DNA of 64,000 bases, from the NCBI GenBank assembly GCA_022560025.1, contig JAFISE010000088.1:62001-126000 (forward strand), in the 5' to 3' direction. Below, piece after piece: positions 22,927-33,140 of this stretch. Numbering within the stretch: position 1 is the first letter of the stretch; each line of letters opens with the position of its first letter. The stretch is from Stagonosporopsis chrysanthemi. Taxonomy: Eukaryota > Ascomycota > Dothideomycetes > Pleosporales > Didymellaceae. The notes under the pieces were generated by a model. That model searched no databases. It saw only the letters and a list, made by a program, of their open reading frames with translations, and was not told the DNA's origin. The translations under genes were made by a program, and so were the position numbers.

Positions 22927-24888
22927 CCTGGAGAGTGGGCTGGGTCGGGTCGGCGAACGCGAGCTGGGCCTTGCCGCGTTTCGGGTAGAAGGCTGTTAGG
23001 CTGGACGCTGGACGCTGCTCTAGGGCGGGCGGGCGGAGGGGGAGCAGTCTTGGGGTAGGGCGGCGCGGCACAGGTGGTGATTGGGAGTCTGCGGTGAAGG
23101 GCTGCAGCGATGGTACTGTGCAATAGTCTATGTATGAGGGTGCGCGCTGGTCTGCGCTGCGCAGTGGTCGATGGTCGATGGTCGAACGGGCCCTGTGCTC
23201 GTTTCAGAGGGCCCAGAGCGGCAAGGGGGCCTGATGAACGAGGAACAGATCCGCGACCAGGGGTCTGCCGTCCGGCGGCCTGGCGCACGTGTGGGCTGGG
23301 TGCGAGTGCGGCTGCAATTGTAATCCGGCCTGCGCCCAGAAGCGGCCTCTATCTACTATGCAGTATGCAGTACCACAGACAGTATAGCAGCAAGCGCCGG
23401 TGCCGTTGGGCTATCGTGGGCGGGGGACGAGCAGGATGCCAGGTCCTCAGCCCGGCTCAGGGGAGCGCGCTCCTTTTAGAGCTGCGCGCCCTGAGACGCC
23501 ATGTTAGGGACGCTCCATGCACTTCGCCAAACTCAGCACGATGCAGCGCCCTCTCAGAGTCTCAGACACGGCCCCAGAGACGCAACACGCGCTGTGAAGG
23601 ACTGCCGCCGGGCACACATGGGCGGCGTTGAGGCGGCGGCTCCTGCCCATCGCCGCTTGCGGCTGCCATTCGACCAGCATGCGGCGCCCTACGCTCTTTC
23701 CACGTTTTCCGAACGTGGCTCCCGCCGCAGTTGGTGGGGCATCGCCTGATGCTGACTCTCGCTCTCCGCAGCAGACATCTGCAAGACATGGACGCTTGCA
23801 GCCACGGCGCCCTTGCAAGAGTCAGACACCTCGCATGCTACATCGCGTGCCTTGCAAGCAACGGCGTGCGACAAGCACAAACAAATATCCGCAGCACGAA
23901 CGAGCTCCGGCTGCCCTGGACACACTGGCCGCTGCGTGTTCGACTGCTTTCACTCGTCTGCAGCTAGCTCTTAGCCTGCTGCAGCCAGCCCTCAATGACC
24001 GTGACACGAAAGCGGACTTGCTCCGACCATCTACATAGTAACTCCAGCGATCGACCAAACCCTCTTTACTTGTTCCTCACGGCCGAGAATCACACCCTAT
24101 CTTAGGCACTCCCGAGCTCATGTCCGGTATCGCAAAAGCAACGTGAACCTTGACAGCCAAAAACAAACCATGCTGCAATGTCCGTCACCACATCCTTGCA
24201 AGCATTCGTCACCGCAGTGCCGCCAAAGTCCCGCGCAGGATGCAGTTAGATCGTGCTGACCACGTGGAAGCGAGGGGTGCGCCCCTGCATCCTTGATGCA
24301 AAGGACCACGCAGTACGCAGTGAGACTCAGATCCGGAATGTCACTGGACCTGGCCGGCTATCTGAAACTCGCAGCCAGCGCTGTCCAATGCCTTGCATGC
24401 ACTTACAGTACATGTGCATGAATGTCAGCAAGATGTGATGCCTTGTTCGACGGACTCACGTAGATGGAGATGCGGCATGCTTTGACGCGTTCGTCCCTTT
24501 GGCTACACGACTTGGTGAGCAAGGACCGAACATGGCAGGTAATCATCAGGACCAAGCCACGGGACTCCATTCCCAGTGTGCAGTCCTTCAGGACAATGTG
24601 TTGAGTCCTTTAGGTCAGACATGTCTCAGCTCTCGAAGCAAGCATGGTCGTGCCGGCCAAACGTATAGGCGGTTACTGAGAAGATGAGGTACGAGCGATT
24701 ATCAGCGATGGGGGAAAACGCTACAAGTCACGTTCTACAAGACCAAGCAAGCAATGACAATGGACAGTAAGTATAGCTTCCACAAACCACTCTCTCCAGC
24801 GACAACCGAGCAGGCACAAAACAGTACAAGACACATCCAGAATTCCAGACCACCCAACCACTGCAACCACAGCATCCCACACACACCC
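22927..24888. other. 2 kb without a recognisable gene
   Basis: GC-rich to about 23.9 kb, with many overlapping short frames on both strands but no domain resemblance or consistent splice structure. It contains the promoter of the small minus-strand gene and the 3' flank of the F-box gene. Confidence 0.5.
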
Positions 24889-26394
24889 TCACGAATTTCT
24901 CGATGAAGCAGGAACCGATACCCCGTTCTGCGCCCTCCACTCCTCCTCGCCCGTTCCACAGTCGACCCTCCATCTCCTCACCACCTTGATCCTACACAGA
25001 TCACTCAGCCCCCACAACCCACCCACACTATTCTGCCCGGACGAATCCCTAAATCGCTGCAGACTGACCGCCGTCCGACACCTATCCCCCTTGAACCCAC
25101 ACCAGATTGTCTGCTCCTTGATGCGGCGCAGCGGTTTACTGTGGCGGTGCGCGGGCGCGGCAGGATCCGCACGCCAGGGCGCGGCCTCGAGCGTCTTGCA
25201 CAGGATATCCGCGACTGTGGCGTGCGGGGTGCAGACCGGGTTGTTGGGGCGGAAGTCAATCGGGTTCGTGGACATGGGGCGCGACATCAGCTCGACCAGG
25301 TCGAGGTGCGGGCAGATGTACGGCCGTTTCTGCGTGAGCTGCGCGCGCACGCTGAGCCCGTCCGTGACGAGCAGGCGGAAGAGCGGATACAGGTCGATGT
25401 AGTATTCGGCTGAGGCTTCGACGCCGAGATGGCGCGGGGCGGAGTGGGAGAGGGTGACTGCGAAGTCAAGGTCGATGAGTCTGAGCGTGTTGGGGATGTC
25501 GGTGTAGCGGTCTGGCTTGGTCCTGCACTTCGCCCTTCCTGGCTTCTGTCCGCCGGGGCCGTGGTCGCTCAGAACAGTGGATGTTACGGTGTCGTCGTCC
25601 ATGTCGTGCCAGGCTTGCTGCAGCTCGTCCCAGGTCGTGACTCGCTTGTCCCACAGCTCGACAGGCGTGATTCTAGCGAAACACTGTCGTTCCATGATCT
25701 TGCTCATTCCTGTCCGTCGTTCCCTGCTCGCTTCCATCTCTTCCAGAGGGAAGTGGGCACAGCCCACCGATTCTTGACAGCCCCAGCAGTGGAATATGGT
25801 AGACCCCCAGATGCCTCTGTAGTAAGGACTCGAAAACGGTCGTGGCAACGGCGTGGCTTCGAAATTATCGCGCATATGCAGTTCGTGGTAGATGCTTTTC
25901 TCCTCAAATGGCAGATAGCGCATATTCAGTCGCACTGAGCTGGGGTCCGCAGCTTGGTAAATGCGTCGGATTCTTTCACTGTAGCCATGTTTTGCAAGGA
26001 TGTGTAGTGCATGGTCAGGCAAGTAGGTTGCTATGTGGAAATGAATCTCTGTAGGCAGATCGTGGAACCTGGTTGGTCTTGCCTCTGTCGCGTGCATTGT
26101 TGAGCCAGCTTGTGGCGTACTCTCTCTTGAGCTTTCGCACGGCTCTGTCTTGCTGGTTGTGATGAGCCATCCGGATGGGCTGACCAACTCTCTCAACGAA
26201 GCTAACGTTCGAGATGTGGCTTCTTCGTCGGGATCCTTTTTGGGATTCGATGGACCACACGACGTTGGACAAAGCACTACGAGAGAGGGCTGTTTCGACG
26301 CCAGTCTGAAGCGCTTCAGAGCCACCATAGCAAAGGTAAAAGAGTGAGTCGTCAGAAGTAGACGTACAATTGATGACAAGAGTTGTGCTACCAT
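24889..26394 (-). CDS. F-box-like domain protein
   Basis: Single frame of 501 codons. An F-box-like motif is visible at about residues 108-140: RFHDLPTEIHFHIATYLPDH, followed by an AL..LAKHGY continuation that fits the three-helix F-box fold. The remainder has fungal F-box-protein-like features: a Cys/His-containing stretch FHCWGCQESVGCAHF near residue 205, an RLIDLDFAVTL segment, a PYICPHLDLVELM segment, and a C-terminal WCGFKGDRCRTAV block rich in Trp and Arg. Family knowledge: F-box proteins act as substrate adaptors of SCF ubiquitin ligases through Skp1. The substrate is unknown. The start is uncertain: the first ATG (26394), an internal Met at about residue 23 and a Met at about residue 100 just before the F-box are all possible. 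The leading hydrophobic 22 residues look more like leader sequence than protein. No intron is needed. Confidence 0.75.
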   Translation of the reverse strand: MVAQLLSSIVRLLLTTHSFTFAMVALKRFRLASKQPSLVVLCPTSCGPSNPKKDPDEEATSRTLASLRELVSPSGWLITTSKTEPCESSRESTPQAGSTMHATEARPTRFHDLPTEIHFHIATYLPDHALHILAKHGYSERIRRIYQAADPSSVRLNMRYLPFEEKSIYHELHMRDNFEATPLPRPFSSPYYRGIWGSTIFHCWGCQESVGCAHFPLEEMEASRERRTGMSKIMERQCFARITPVELWDKRVTTWDELQQAWHDMDDDTVTSTVLSDHGPGGQKPGRAKCRTKPDRYTDIPNTLRLIDLDFAVTLSHSAPRHLGVEASAEYYIDLYPLFRLLVTDGLSVRAQLTQKRPYICPHLDLVELMSRPMSTNPIDFRPNNPVCTPHATVADILCKTLEAAPWRADPAAPAHRHSKPLRRIKEQTIWCGFKGDRCRTAVSLQRFRDSSGQNSVGGLWGLSDLCRIKVVRRWRVDCGTGEEEWRAQNGVSVPASSRNS

Positions 26395-26922
26395 TAGAAA
26401 GGAGAGGGTCTATCTTGTGATAAGTAAAGATGTGCACCCTGAAGATTGGTACTTCCACCCAAACGACCCCGCTTCAATATTGATAGTTGCGACCCTGCAC
26501 CAACATGACCTATATAAAGCTTAGCAATGCCCAATATAGCATTCAATGATCGGTACCCAGAGAAGAATTTCGACGTTGTCGGTCTAAGTGGATCCCGTGT
26601 TCCTCAGATCGCTTTGGTCAAGAGTAGTGTTATTGTTCCTTGGTGATAGATTCTCGGGGAAAAGCTTCTGGTGGGTGCGGAGCAATGATCTGATTTTAGT
26701 TGGCGATGTGCTGAACATGACATGATGTTTGTGGCTCTCATGGTATCGTGACGGTCCACGCTCAGTGCAAACATTGGGACTCAACGGACTCAACTGAGGC
26801 TCTTCAAGACCAGGACCCCTGAAATTGGAATGGGTAGATGTTTGACTCCTAGCTGCCGTCGTTCGGTGTACTGTCCTTGACTGTGAGGTTGTTTCAACCC
26901 GCTTGGCCGTCTGTCTAGCCTG
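26395..26922. other. Short intergenic region
   Basis: Between two minus-strand genes; AT-richer, with a TATATAAA-like element near 26512 about 120 bases upstream of the first ATG of the F-box frame. Nothing else recognised. Confidence 0.4.
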
Positions 26923-27584
26923 CTAAGCGTGCGGACCGTCAAGCTGAACGATTTTGTACGTATCAGAAAGACTTTGATGAGAACACTTTTCGATTCGGGC
27001 GTTGGAAGAAGTATCATTATCAAAAATTGTTTCGGCTGCTGCGATAGATGGGTGGAAGTCTGACAGGTTGTCTGAATCAGAGTGATCGCTCATGCCTTCC
27101 TTTGTGCTCTCACAGCTGTCATCGTAAGTGGCCGAGAGCCAGTCTTTGACCTTCCCATTCGAGGAGACTGCGAAGCTTGTAGACATGCGCTGTCCATCAC
27201 CATTCAAGTAGCCCGAATCGTCAGACCAGGATTCTGAAGGAGTCCGGTCACCATTGGCAAGATACTGGAATGCTCTAGGACTGTCCTCCACGAGACGCTT
27301 CGCGGACGGCAATTGTTGTTTCGGCACATTTGGAAGTGCAGGGTATATAACGTCCTGACTGTCCGATGCATGAAGAACTCGTTGCTGCTTGACATCAAAG
27401 ATCTGGCGCATGCAGGCGCTATGGCCACGTCGTGCGGGCGAGTACAGCAAAGCAGTATCTCGGCGTCGTCGAGCGCTGGTGTTGGCAGCCTGGGGGGGCG
27501 ATATCGACAATAGCCGATGCTCCTCAAGCTTGCGTGCCAGCAGAGTTACATCCGTTGTGTTGGGTCTCAACCGTGACGAAGTCT
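26923..27584 (-). CDS. Acidic Ser/Asp-rich hypothetical protein, main exon
   Basis: The frame is open from 27584 to the stop at 26923 but has no ATG at its upstream end. A convincing intron (27657-27585, GTGAGT donor, CTGACT branch, TAG acceptor) precedes it. The upstream exon 27706-27658 stays in frame. A possible 18-bp first exon with ATG at 27771 would need a weak GTCCGT donor (intron 27753-27707). If translation instead begins inside the main exon, the first Met is near residue 54 of the frame (MRQIFDVKQQ). The protein has an ARKLEEHRLL helix early on and a basic ARRRRD stretch. A low-complexity acidic/serine part (ESWSDDSGYLNGDG, DHSDSDNLSDF) ends in YKIVQLDGPHA. No family is recognised. 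It looks like a phosphorylatable disordered protein; that is inference. Confidence 0.55.
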
Positions 27585-27771
27585 CTAAGTGGAGTCAGTC
27601 GTGCAATCCCAGTGTTGTAGTGGCTTTGGAAAGCTGCAGTGTCGTTGCTGTACTCACCTTGCTGCGGTATAGCTACTTTGTGGCTGTTCTGGGCTACGAG
27701 GGTGTTCTAGATTGGTATGAGCTTGCATTAGGCCTCAATGGACTAGTACGGACGCGCTGCATGGACGCCAT

Positions 27772-30164
27772 AGACTGTTTTGTGCGCCAAGCGGCGTGTT
27801 TATCAGGTTAAGCTTGTATCGGCGTTTGGATTAGTGAGGCTGCGAGGCGTGGATTCAATCTTTGTAAACAATCATGGTAACCTCAGCAGGAACACCTGCG
27901 CAGCTTCCAGTCACACAGATCAGCACCTTCTCCGCGCAACTACATCGGCAAGCATCGTTGTGCGGTCATGTTCTGAGTGAGTACACGTGGGCTTCATGTA
28001 TGCAGACTGGTATCAGATGGCGCTCATACGCCCATTGTCGGTATCGTGGGTTTGGCAAAGGTTGGTGTTGAAGGCAATGGCCGAATACGGTAGCGGTGCC
28101 GCTACAAGGCTTGGCTGCAGCCTCGACTCAACAGAGCAGCACTTCCGCGGTGTTCATTCCATAGATGTCGAGATGTATCATTCCTCGTGCTGTTGTCGAA
28201 GTCAGGCTGTCTCATGGCTGATCGTCATCTGCGTTGCTTCAGATTTATTGACATGCTGGCCTTTCTCCGCCCACTCGAGCGCCCTCGCTTGCAGACGATG
28301 CGTCATCACCTCTACCGGTTGCTCCTCCGTCTCCACTGCTGTGGGGCGTACCTGAAATTAGCACCGAACCCTCTGTTCAATGGGGACCGACGATCGCCGG
28401 CGCCCGTTGTGAACAGCTGATGGCGATGGTCGGTCCAATGCTGGGGCTGGGGCTACCCACAACCGACAAGACTCGACAGCGGCCGCACTGTCTGGTCCGA
28501 GTAGTATTGCTGCATGTGCGCGCACGGCATCCTCGCAGCGTGTCTCAAAAGAGCCCTGTGCCCCGACAGCACCACCCGCAGTCGACTCGCGAAGCCCTCG
28601 CGCAGCAGCACGCCGTACGCAAGGCTAAGCCGAAACACGCCAATGTCGGCACGCCGTTCAATCCTCCAGGCCTCATGCCACCACGGCAGATTGCTAACTA
28701 AGAACCCCAGCACAACCATCGTGGCGCTGACTAGCCCCTGTTGAGGGCAGAAAACGGCAATAACGCCTTCAACCGCACCACACGATTGCTGATGTGCGCT
28801 CAGAACGCCCGTCCAGCCATTGTGCGCCCCTCGCGAACGTCTAATCGCGCTCGATCTTCTTCACGGCCACCTCGCCTCGTGCTGCGACGGGAGCATGTGC
28901 GCTGCCCGCTAATGTCGCACTATTCAGCATCCAATAAACGGAAGCCGCGGTGGACCCCTGACGAGGTCTCTCTTCGATTCCGCTTGCTGCATTGTAGCTT
29001 CAGTCCGTGCGTGCATCTGACATGGTCCGGCCTTCCTTGCGCGTTCCGCCAACAGCCCTGGCTCCCCTCCAAATTCTCTGCATTGCGAGACATCGCGTCG
29101 CTGCCCTGCGCCGTGTCTCCTTGCTCTCCCCGCCGTCGCCAGCTTTACGTTGGCTGTCTACTGCCAGCTCAAGGTCCTCCAGCGCAGCCTGTCTGATGCT
29201 CCGATTCCCGTTTGCTCACTACTATTCCATTCACTTCTCCACACGGCTAAGCCTCCACGGTTGAGCCGAGCCCACTTTATCGCTATCAAACGGTCAATAG
29301 CACGCTGAACAACTCCCGCTGCTACTCAAATCTTATCGTCGTTCACTTCCTTTGGACAAAGAGTCAATTCTTCCAACCAGCCTTGTTTGATCCATCTTCC
29401 GGTCTATGCTGACACGGTACGTACCTAGCCTCGCCTTCTTGAAACCCCGCCTGTCAGTTGTCCTTACAACACTGCAACAAGCAACGTCCCAAGTCTCAAC
29501 ATCACCCTTGCTTGCATCTCTGCAGTTCAGCTCCCCGCCCTTTGTCAGCGTCTTCTTCACTGTTCGCGAAGGCCTTTCGTGCCCCCTGTACTTTCGATTG
29601 CCGTGCGCCACAAACCCTCGTCTTCTTGCTGGCTGGCCCATTGCCCATGTATAATGCGAGGGATGACACTGACGCAGAGAGACAACAGGGCCGACAATCT
29701 TAGTATACCTTCTCTGCCACTGTGTTGGCCTCCTGTAGCACTGTCGTCGCCAAGCGTGCCGTTTCGTTAGCCATACCAAGGCAAGGAACCTCGACCCTCC
29801 GTTGACTTTCGGCTCCCACGCCGGATCTTCGGTCCAAAATCTTGACACTTACCGACCATCTGGCCAGCTGACTGTCACCTGGTCTTCCTGTCTTCAACCC
29901 TGAGGTTCTGCTCAACGAACTGCAATCGCCCACGCCCGTCAACATCCCTCCACTCCAGGTTCATGCGTTGACCTCGCACGCCTTCCAACCTAGTGTCCTT
30001 CGATCAGCAGTCGCACCATTTACTTACTGTCACATGCATTGCGTCTGTGCTGAGGCCCGGTACCGACCCTTCACATACGAACCACCCAAACTCGATAGTG
30101 TACGATCATCGACTTGTGTCAGTCCACAGACACATCCGCCGCCATCATTCTGCTCGATCGATAG
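27772..30164. other. 2.4 kb spacer and long leader of the EGF-like membrane protein gene
   Basis: No convincing gene. From about 28.9 kb to 30.16 kb the plus strand is C/T-rich, with many ctccac/cttcc clusters, as expected for an extended promoter and 5' UTR. A frame at 28741-29196 (151 codons) has no family resemblance. Confidence 0.5.
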
Positions 30165-32633
30165 ATGAGCGACGAACCAACACTGGCGCCACGGGCGTAC
30201 GGTGACGCCCAAGATGGGGCTGCACAAAAGGGTTCAGTACGGGCAGCGCGGGAGAGGATGCAAGCCGCACAGATGCGAGCACAGTTGCCAGATACATCGA
30301 AGATAATAGGGCTTCCACAACGACCGAATCAACTCGTGTCACAGTATGCTACCAGCAGAGAAGATGGACCGCAACCGAGAACACCGACCGACATGAAAGA
30401 CGACAATATGCCATCTCCGTTTCCGCCACAATGGCCCCTACCCGACGATTCCAGTCCGACTATACCACCTCGTTCACCCAATCGACTACGGGCACCGCCG
30501 TCAACGATTCGACCCGTGTCAGAGGACTTCCCCTTTCAGCAACCTTCGCCAGGATCTCCCCCATTTCTTTCTCCCGATTACCTCCAGCCACCCTCTTTTA
30601 AGTTCAGCTCATCTAACAGAGGCGATGATATATACTCACCATCATCGCGTCCGTTTTCAGGCGCATCAGAGGCATCATCGCTTGGGTCGATTCCTGACTT
30701 CCCAGTTCCGCAGCCTCCCATGCCTGCTGTACAGCCTCTCCCTCGTCGGATTCCTAGCTTGGGCCCGCCACCTTCGTCCCGTAGAGGCCCTTCGTCTTAC
30801 TATACCCAGATGTCATACGTCTCTCCTATTGTCGAAGAATCCGAGACTCGTTCAAATACTATCAGATCACGTCGTGGCTCTTTCGCCTCTAGCAACGTTT
30901 TCCCGACGAATGGCGATGACTTCTACCAGGATGACGACCCACGTTCAGACGATGACGATACTATCGTTAGTGACCAAGGAACAATGTCGCGCGCTAGTGA
31001 CCATGATGATCAGAGTGGGCTTGTCAAGGATTCTCCTACTCTCGTTCGACAAGCCAGTTTGGGACGGAGGACAAAGCCGTCCATCACGACAATCAAATCA
31101 TTCGACGGTCTAAGCGAAAAGAAGGGTGGAAATGCGAAGAAAGCGATGGCTGGTGCTGGAATTAGCGCGGCGGGCGCAGGCGCGACCTTCGCCGCACGAG
31201 ATGCGATGCAAAGCTCGCCCCTGCGTAGCTCCATTCTGAGTAACGGCACTGGGCTTATCGATCCATCTTCTTCTTCTTCCGAATCCTTGAACGGCTGGCG
31301 CAATACCAGATCGACATCACCAAGCTACACAGGTGCTGACTCGCCTATCTTTCCCTTCCAGCCAGGGCCTCGCTCGAATACCTTGGCAGATCGTGTTGGA
31401 TTCAAGCGTCCCCCAAGGCTTGATATGGACACTGTTCGAGATGCCGAAGCACGTGGGAGCCTGACTAGCCTTCCAGATCTGATTCGAAGGGCGACACGGT
31501 TGGCCGCCAACCTTGATAGGGGAAAGACAGCTAGTCGTTTGGGCCTGGACTTCTGGGAGTCTGGTGCACCGGCGCAGAAGAACGTCCGCAAGTCTCAAAA
31601 TTCTCTGTCTGATATGCTTGCTGCATTTCCTCCACCGGGCCAAGAAACTCCACTGAGATCAGGGACACCAGCTGGCGGCAATGCTCTTGCGGAATGGCCG
31701 TCTTCTGGGGCGGCAACACGCTCTGCTGGTGTAGACCAGCGTTATGGTAACGAAAAACCGGTCAAACAACGCCGCAGGTGTTGTGGTATGCCGCTCTGGA
31801 CCTTTATCACGTTGTTGATTGTCCTGCTGTTCATTATAGCTGCAGCTGTAGTCATCCCAGTTGTGCTTGTGGTCATCCCCAACCAGAACAAGAGCACTAG
31901 CGCTGCCCAGGACAACCAAGGCAATAATAACCCCAGCGCACCAGCGCCGACAACAGGCCCAGGCAATGACTCTTCTGGCTGCCAGAACGGAGGTGTTGCC
32001 ATACAAAATGCTGACCAGTCGACTACCTGCGTGTGCATCAATGGCTTCACAGGAAGCACCTGCGGTATCAACGACCAGACGGGATGCACAACAACCAGCA
32101 TCATGGGCACAGCCAACAACGCGACTGTCGGCTCAGGAATTCCCCGTATCGTTCAGAGCGCATCTAACGACTTCAACGTACCCTTGGACGCTACTCGCAT
32201 CCTCTCTCTTTTTTCGAGCCTTTCTCTCAGCTGTGCAGCAGAGAACGCCCTGATCACTTTCAATGGTCTCACATCCCGGTCAATCCATTCCGACCCTGTC
32301 ATCAACCTGGGCAGTTCTCTCCTTATCCGTTCTATTCCTGTCCTGCGTCTCCCACACCCGTCCCGCCAACTGGATGCGCGACAAGACGCAACACCCATCT
32401 CTAGCAATACCACGGCTGTCGATTTCGCCCGAGTAGGCGTTCTGTTCGCGCTGCAGCAGGACGGCAAACTCGACACTGCCGCTACTGCGCAGGAGAATAT
32501 CCAAGAATTCCTCACCAGCAACCGCAACGGAAACTCAAACACCAACACCGTCGACGCAGGCCCGTTTACCTTGGACCTCGTCAATTTCACCATTAAATTC
32601 GGCAACGGCACTACCATCGGACCCTCGTCGTAA
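30165..32633 (+). CDS. Single-pass membrane glycoprotein with EGF-like domain
   Basis: Intronless frame of 822 codons. Residues 1-540 form a long cytosolic-type disordered region rich in Pro, Ser and Arg. It has repeated PPRSP/RRGS phosphosite-like motifs, an acidic patch (DDFYQDDDPRSDDDDT) and one ordered helix (SLPDLIRRATRLAANLDRGK near residue 435). A basic-Cys stop-transfer motif (KQRRRCCGM) precedes one strongly hydrophobic segment at about 545-572. Outside it come an Asn/Ser/Thr-rich linker and a single EGF-like module at about 606-634 (CQNGGVAIQ...CVCINGFTGSTCG). The C-terminal ectodomain has several N-glycosylation sites. Family knowledge: filamentous ascomycetes have one such EGF-domain or mucin-like membrane protein per genome, largely uncharacterised. 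Inference: a plasma-membrane or wall-sensing protein with the large disordered part in the cytoplasm. Confidence 0.85.
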   Translation: MSDEPTLAPRAYGDAQDGAAQKGSVRAARERMQAAQMRAQLPDTSKIIGLPQRPNQLVSQYATSREDGPQPRTPTDMKDDNMPSPFPPQWPLPDDSSPTIPPRSPNRLRAPPSTIRPVSEDFPFQQPSPGSPPFLSPDYLQPPSFKFSSSNRGDDIYSPSSRPFSGASEASSLGSIPDFPVPQPPMPAVQPLPRRIPSLGPPPSSRRGPSSYYTQMSYVSPIVEESETRSNTIRSRRGSFASSNVFPTNGDDFYQDDDPRSDDDDTIVSDQGTMSRASDHDDQSGLVKDSPTLVRQASLGRRTKPSITTIKSFDGLSEKKGGNAKKAMAGAGISAAGAGATFAARDAMQSSPLRSSILSNGTGLIDPSSSSSESLNGWRNTRSTSPSYTGADSPIFPFQPGPRSNTLADRVGFKRPPRLDMDTVRDAEARGSLTSLPDLIRRATRLAANLDRGKTASRLGLDFWESGAPAQKNVRKSQNSLSDMLAAFPPPGQETPLRSGTPAGGNALAEWPSSGAATRSAGVDQRYGNEKPVKQRRRCCGMPLWTFITLLIVLLFIIAAAVVIPVVLVVIPNQNKSTSAAQDNQGNNNPSAPAPTTGPGNDSSGCQNGGVAIQNADQSTTCVCINGFTGSTCGINDQTGCTTTSIMGTANNATVGSGIPRIVQSASNDFNVPLDATRILSLFSSLSLSCAAENALITFNGLTSRSIHSDPVINLGSSLLIRSIPVLRLPHPSRQLDARQDATPISSNTTAVDFARVGVLFALQQDGKLDTAATAQENIQEFLTSNRNGNSNTNTVDAGPFTLDLVNFTIKFGNGTTIGPSS

Positions 32634-33140
32634 AAGTTGTTTTTGGCATGTTATTGTTTTAGCACAGCGATACCCGCATACATGCATCCCCATCCTTTTC
32701 GCGTTTTCCTTGTCTTCTCTCCAATTAAATGTCCGATACGGCATTTGCCTTGCGCTTCTCACAGTTTGTACGACCTACTTTCAAGACCCCGTCCCGAGGA
32801 CGATTTTTGACACTATTTGGATCTGGATCTAATGTTTATACTGGGCCCGGAATACCCCTTTGCTGCTTTTCGAGAGCTATGATGGACGGTGTGGGGATTT
32901 AGATAGCTTTGTATATAGATTGCATGCTGAGCATGGATAATGCCCATGAAGTTTTTACAAATTGCTTGTCCGTGTCCATGTTGCATTTACAATGGCTTGG
33001 TGCGCAATATGACAACAACACGAATGTTGACGTATGTTCCTGCGTTTGTTGGAAAGTTGGTACATGGGCACCAAACTCTCCTTGACTACACTACCGTAAA
33101 TAAAACAACCCTCCACCCGTCCATTCCCCATCAATCCGCC
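32634..33140. other. Convergent intergenic region
   Basis: 3' flanks of the EGF-like gene (plus) and of the decayed gene (minus). No coding frame recognised. Confidence 0.5.
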
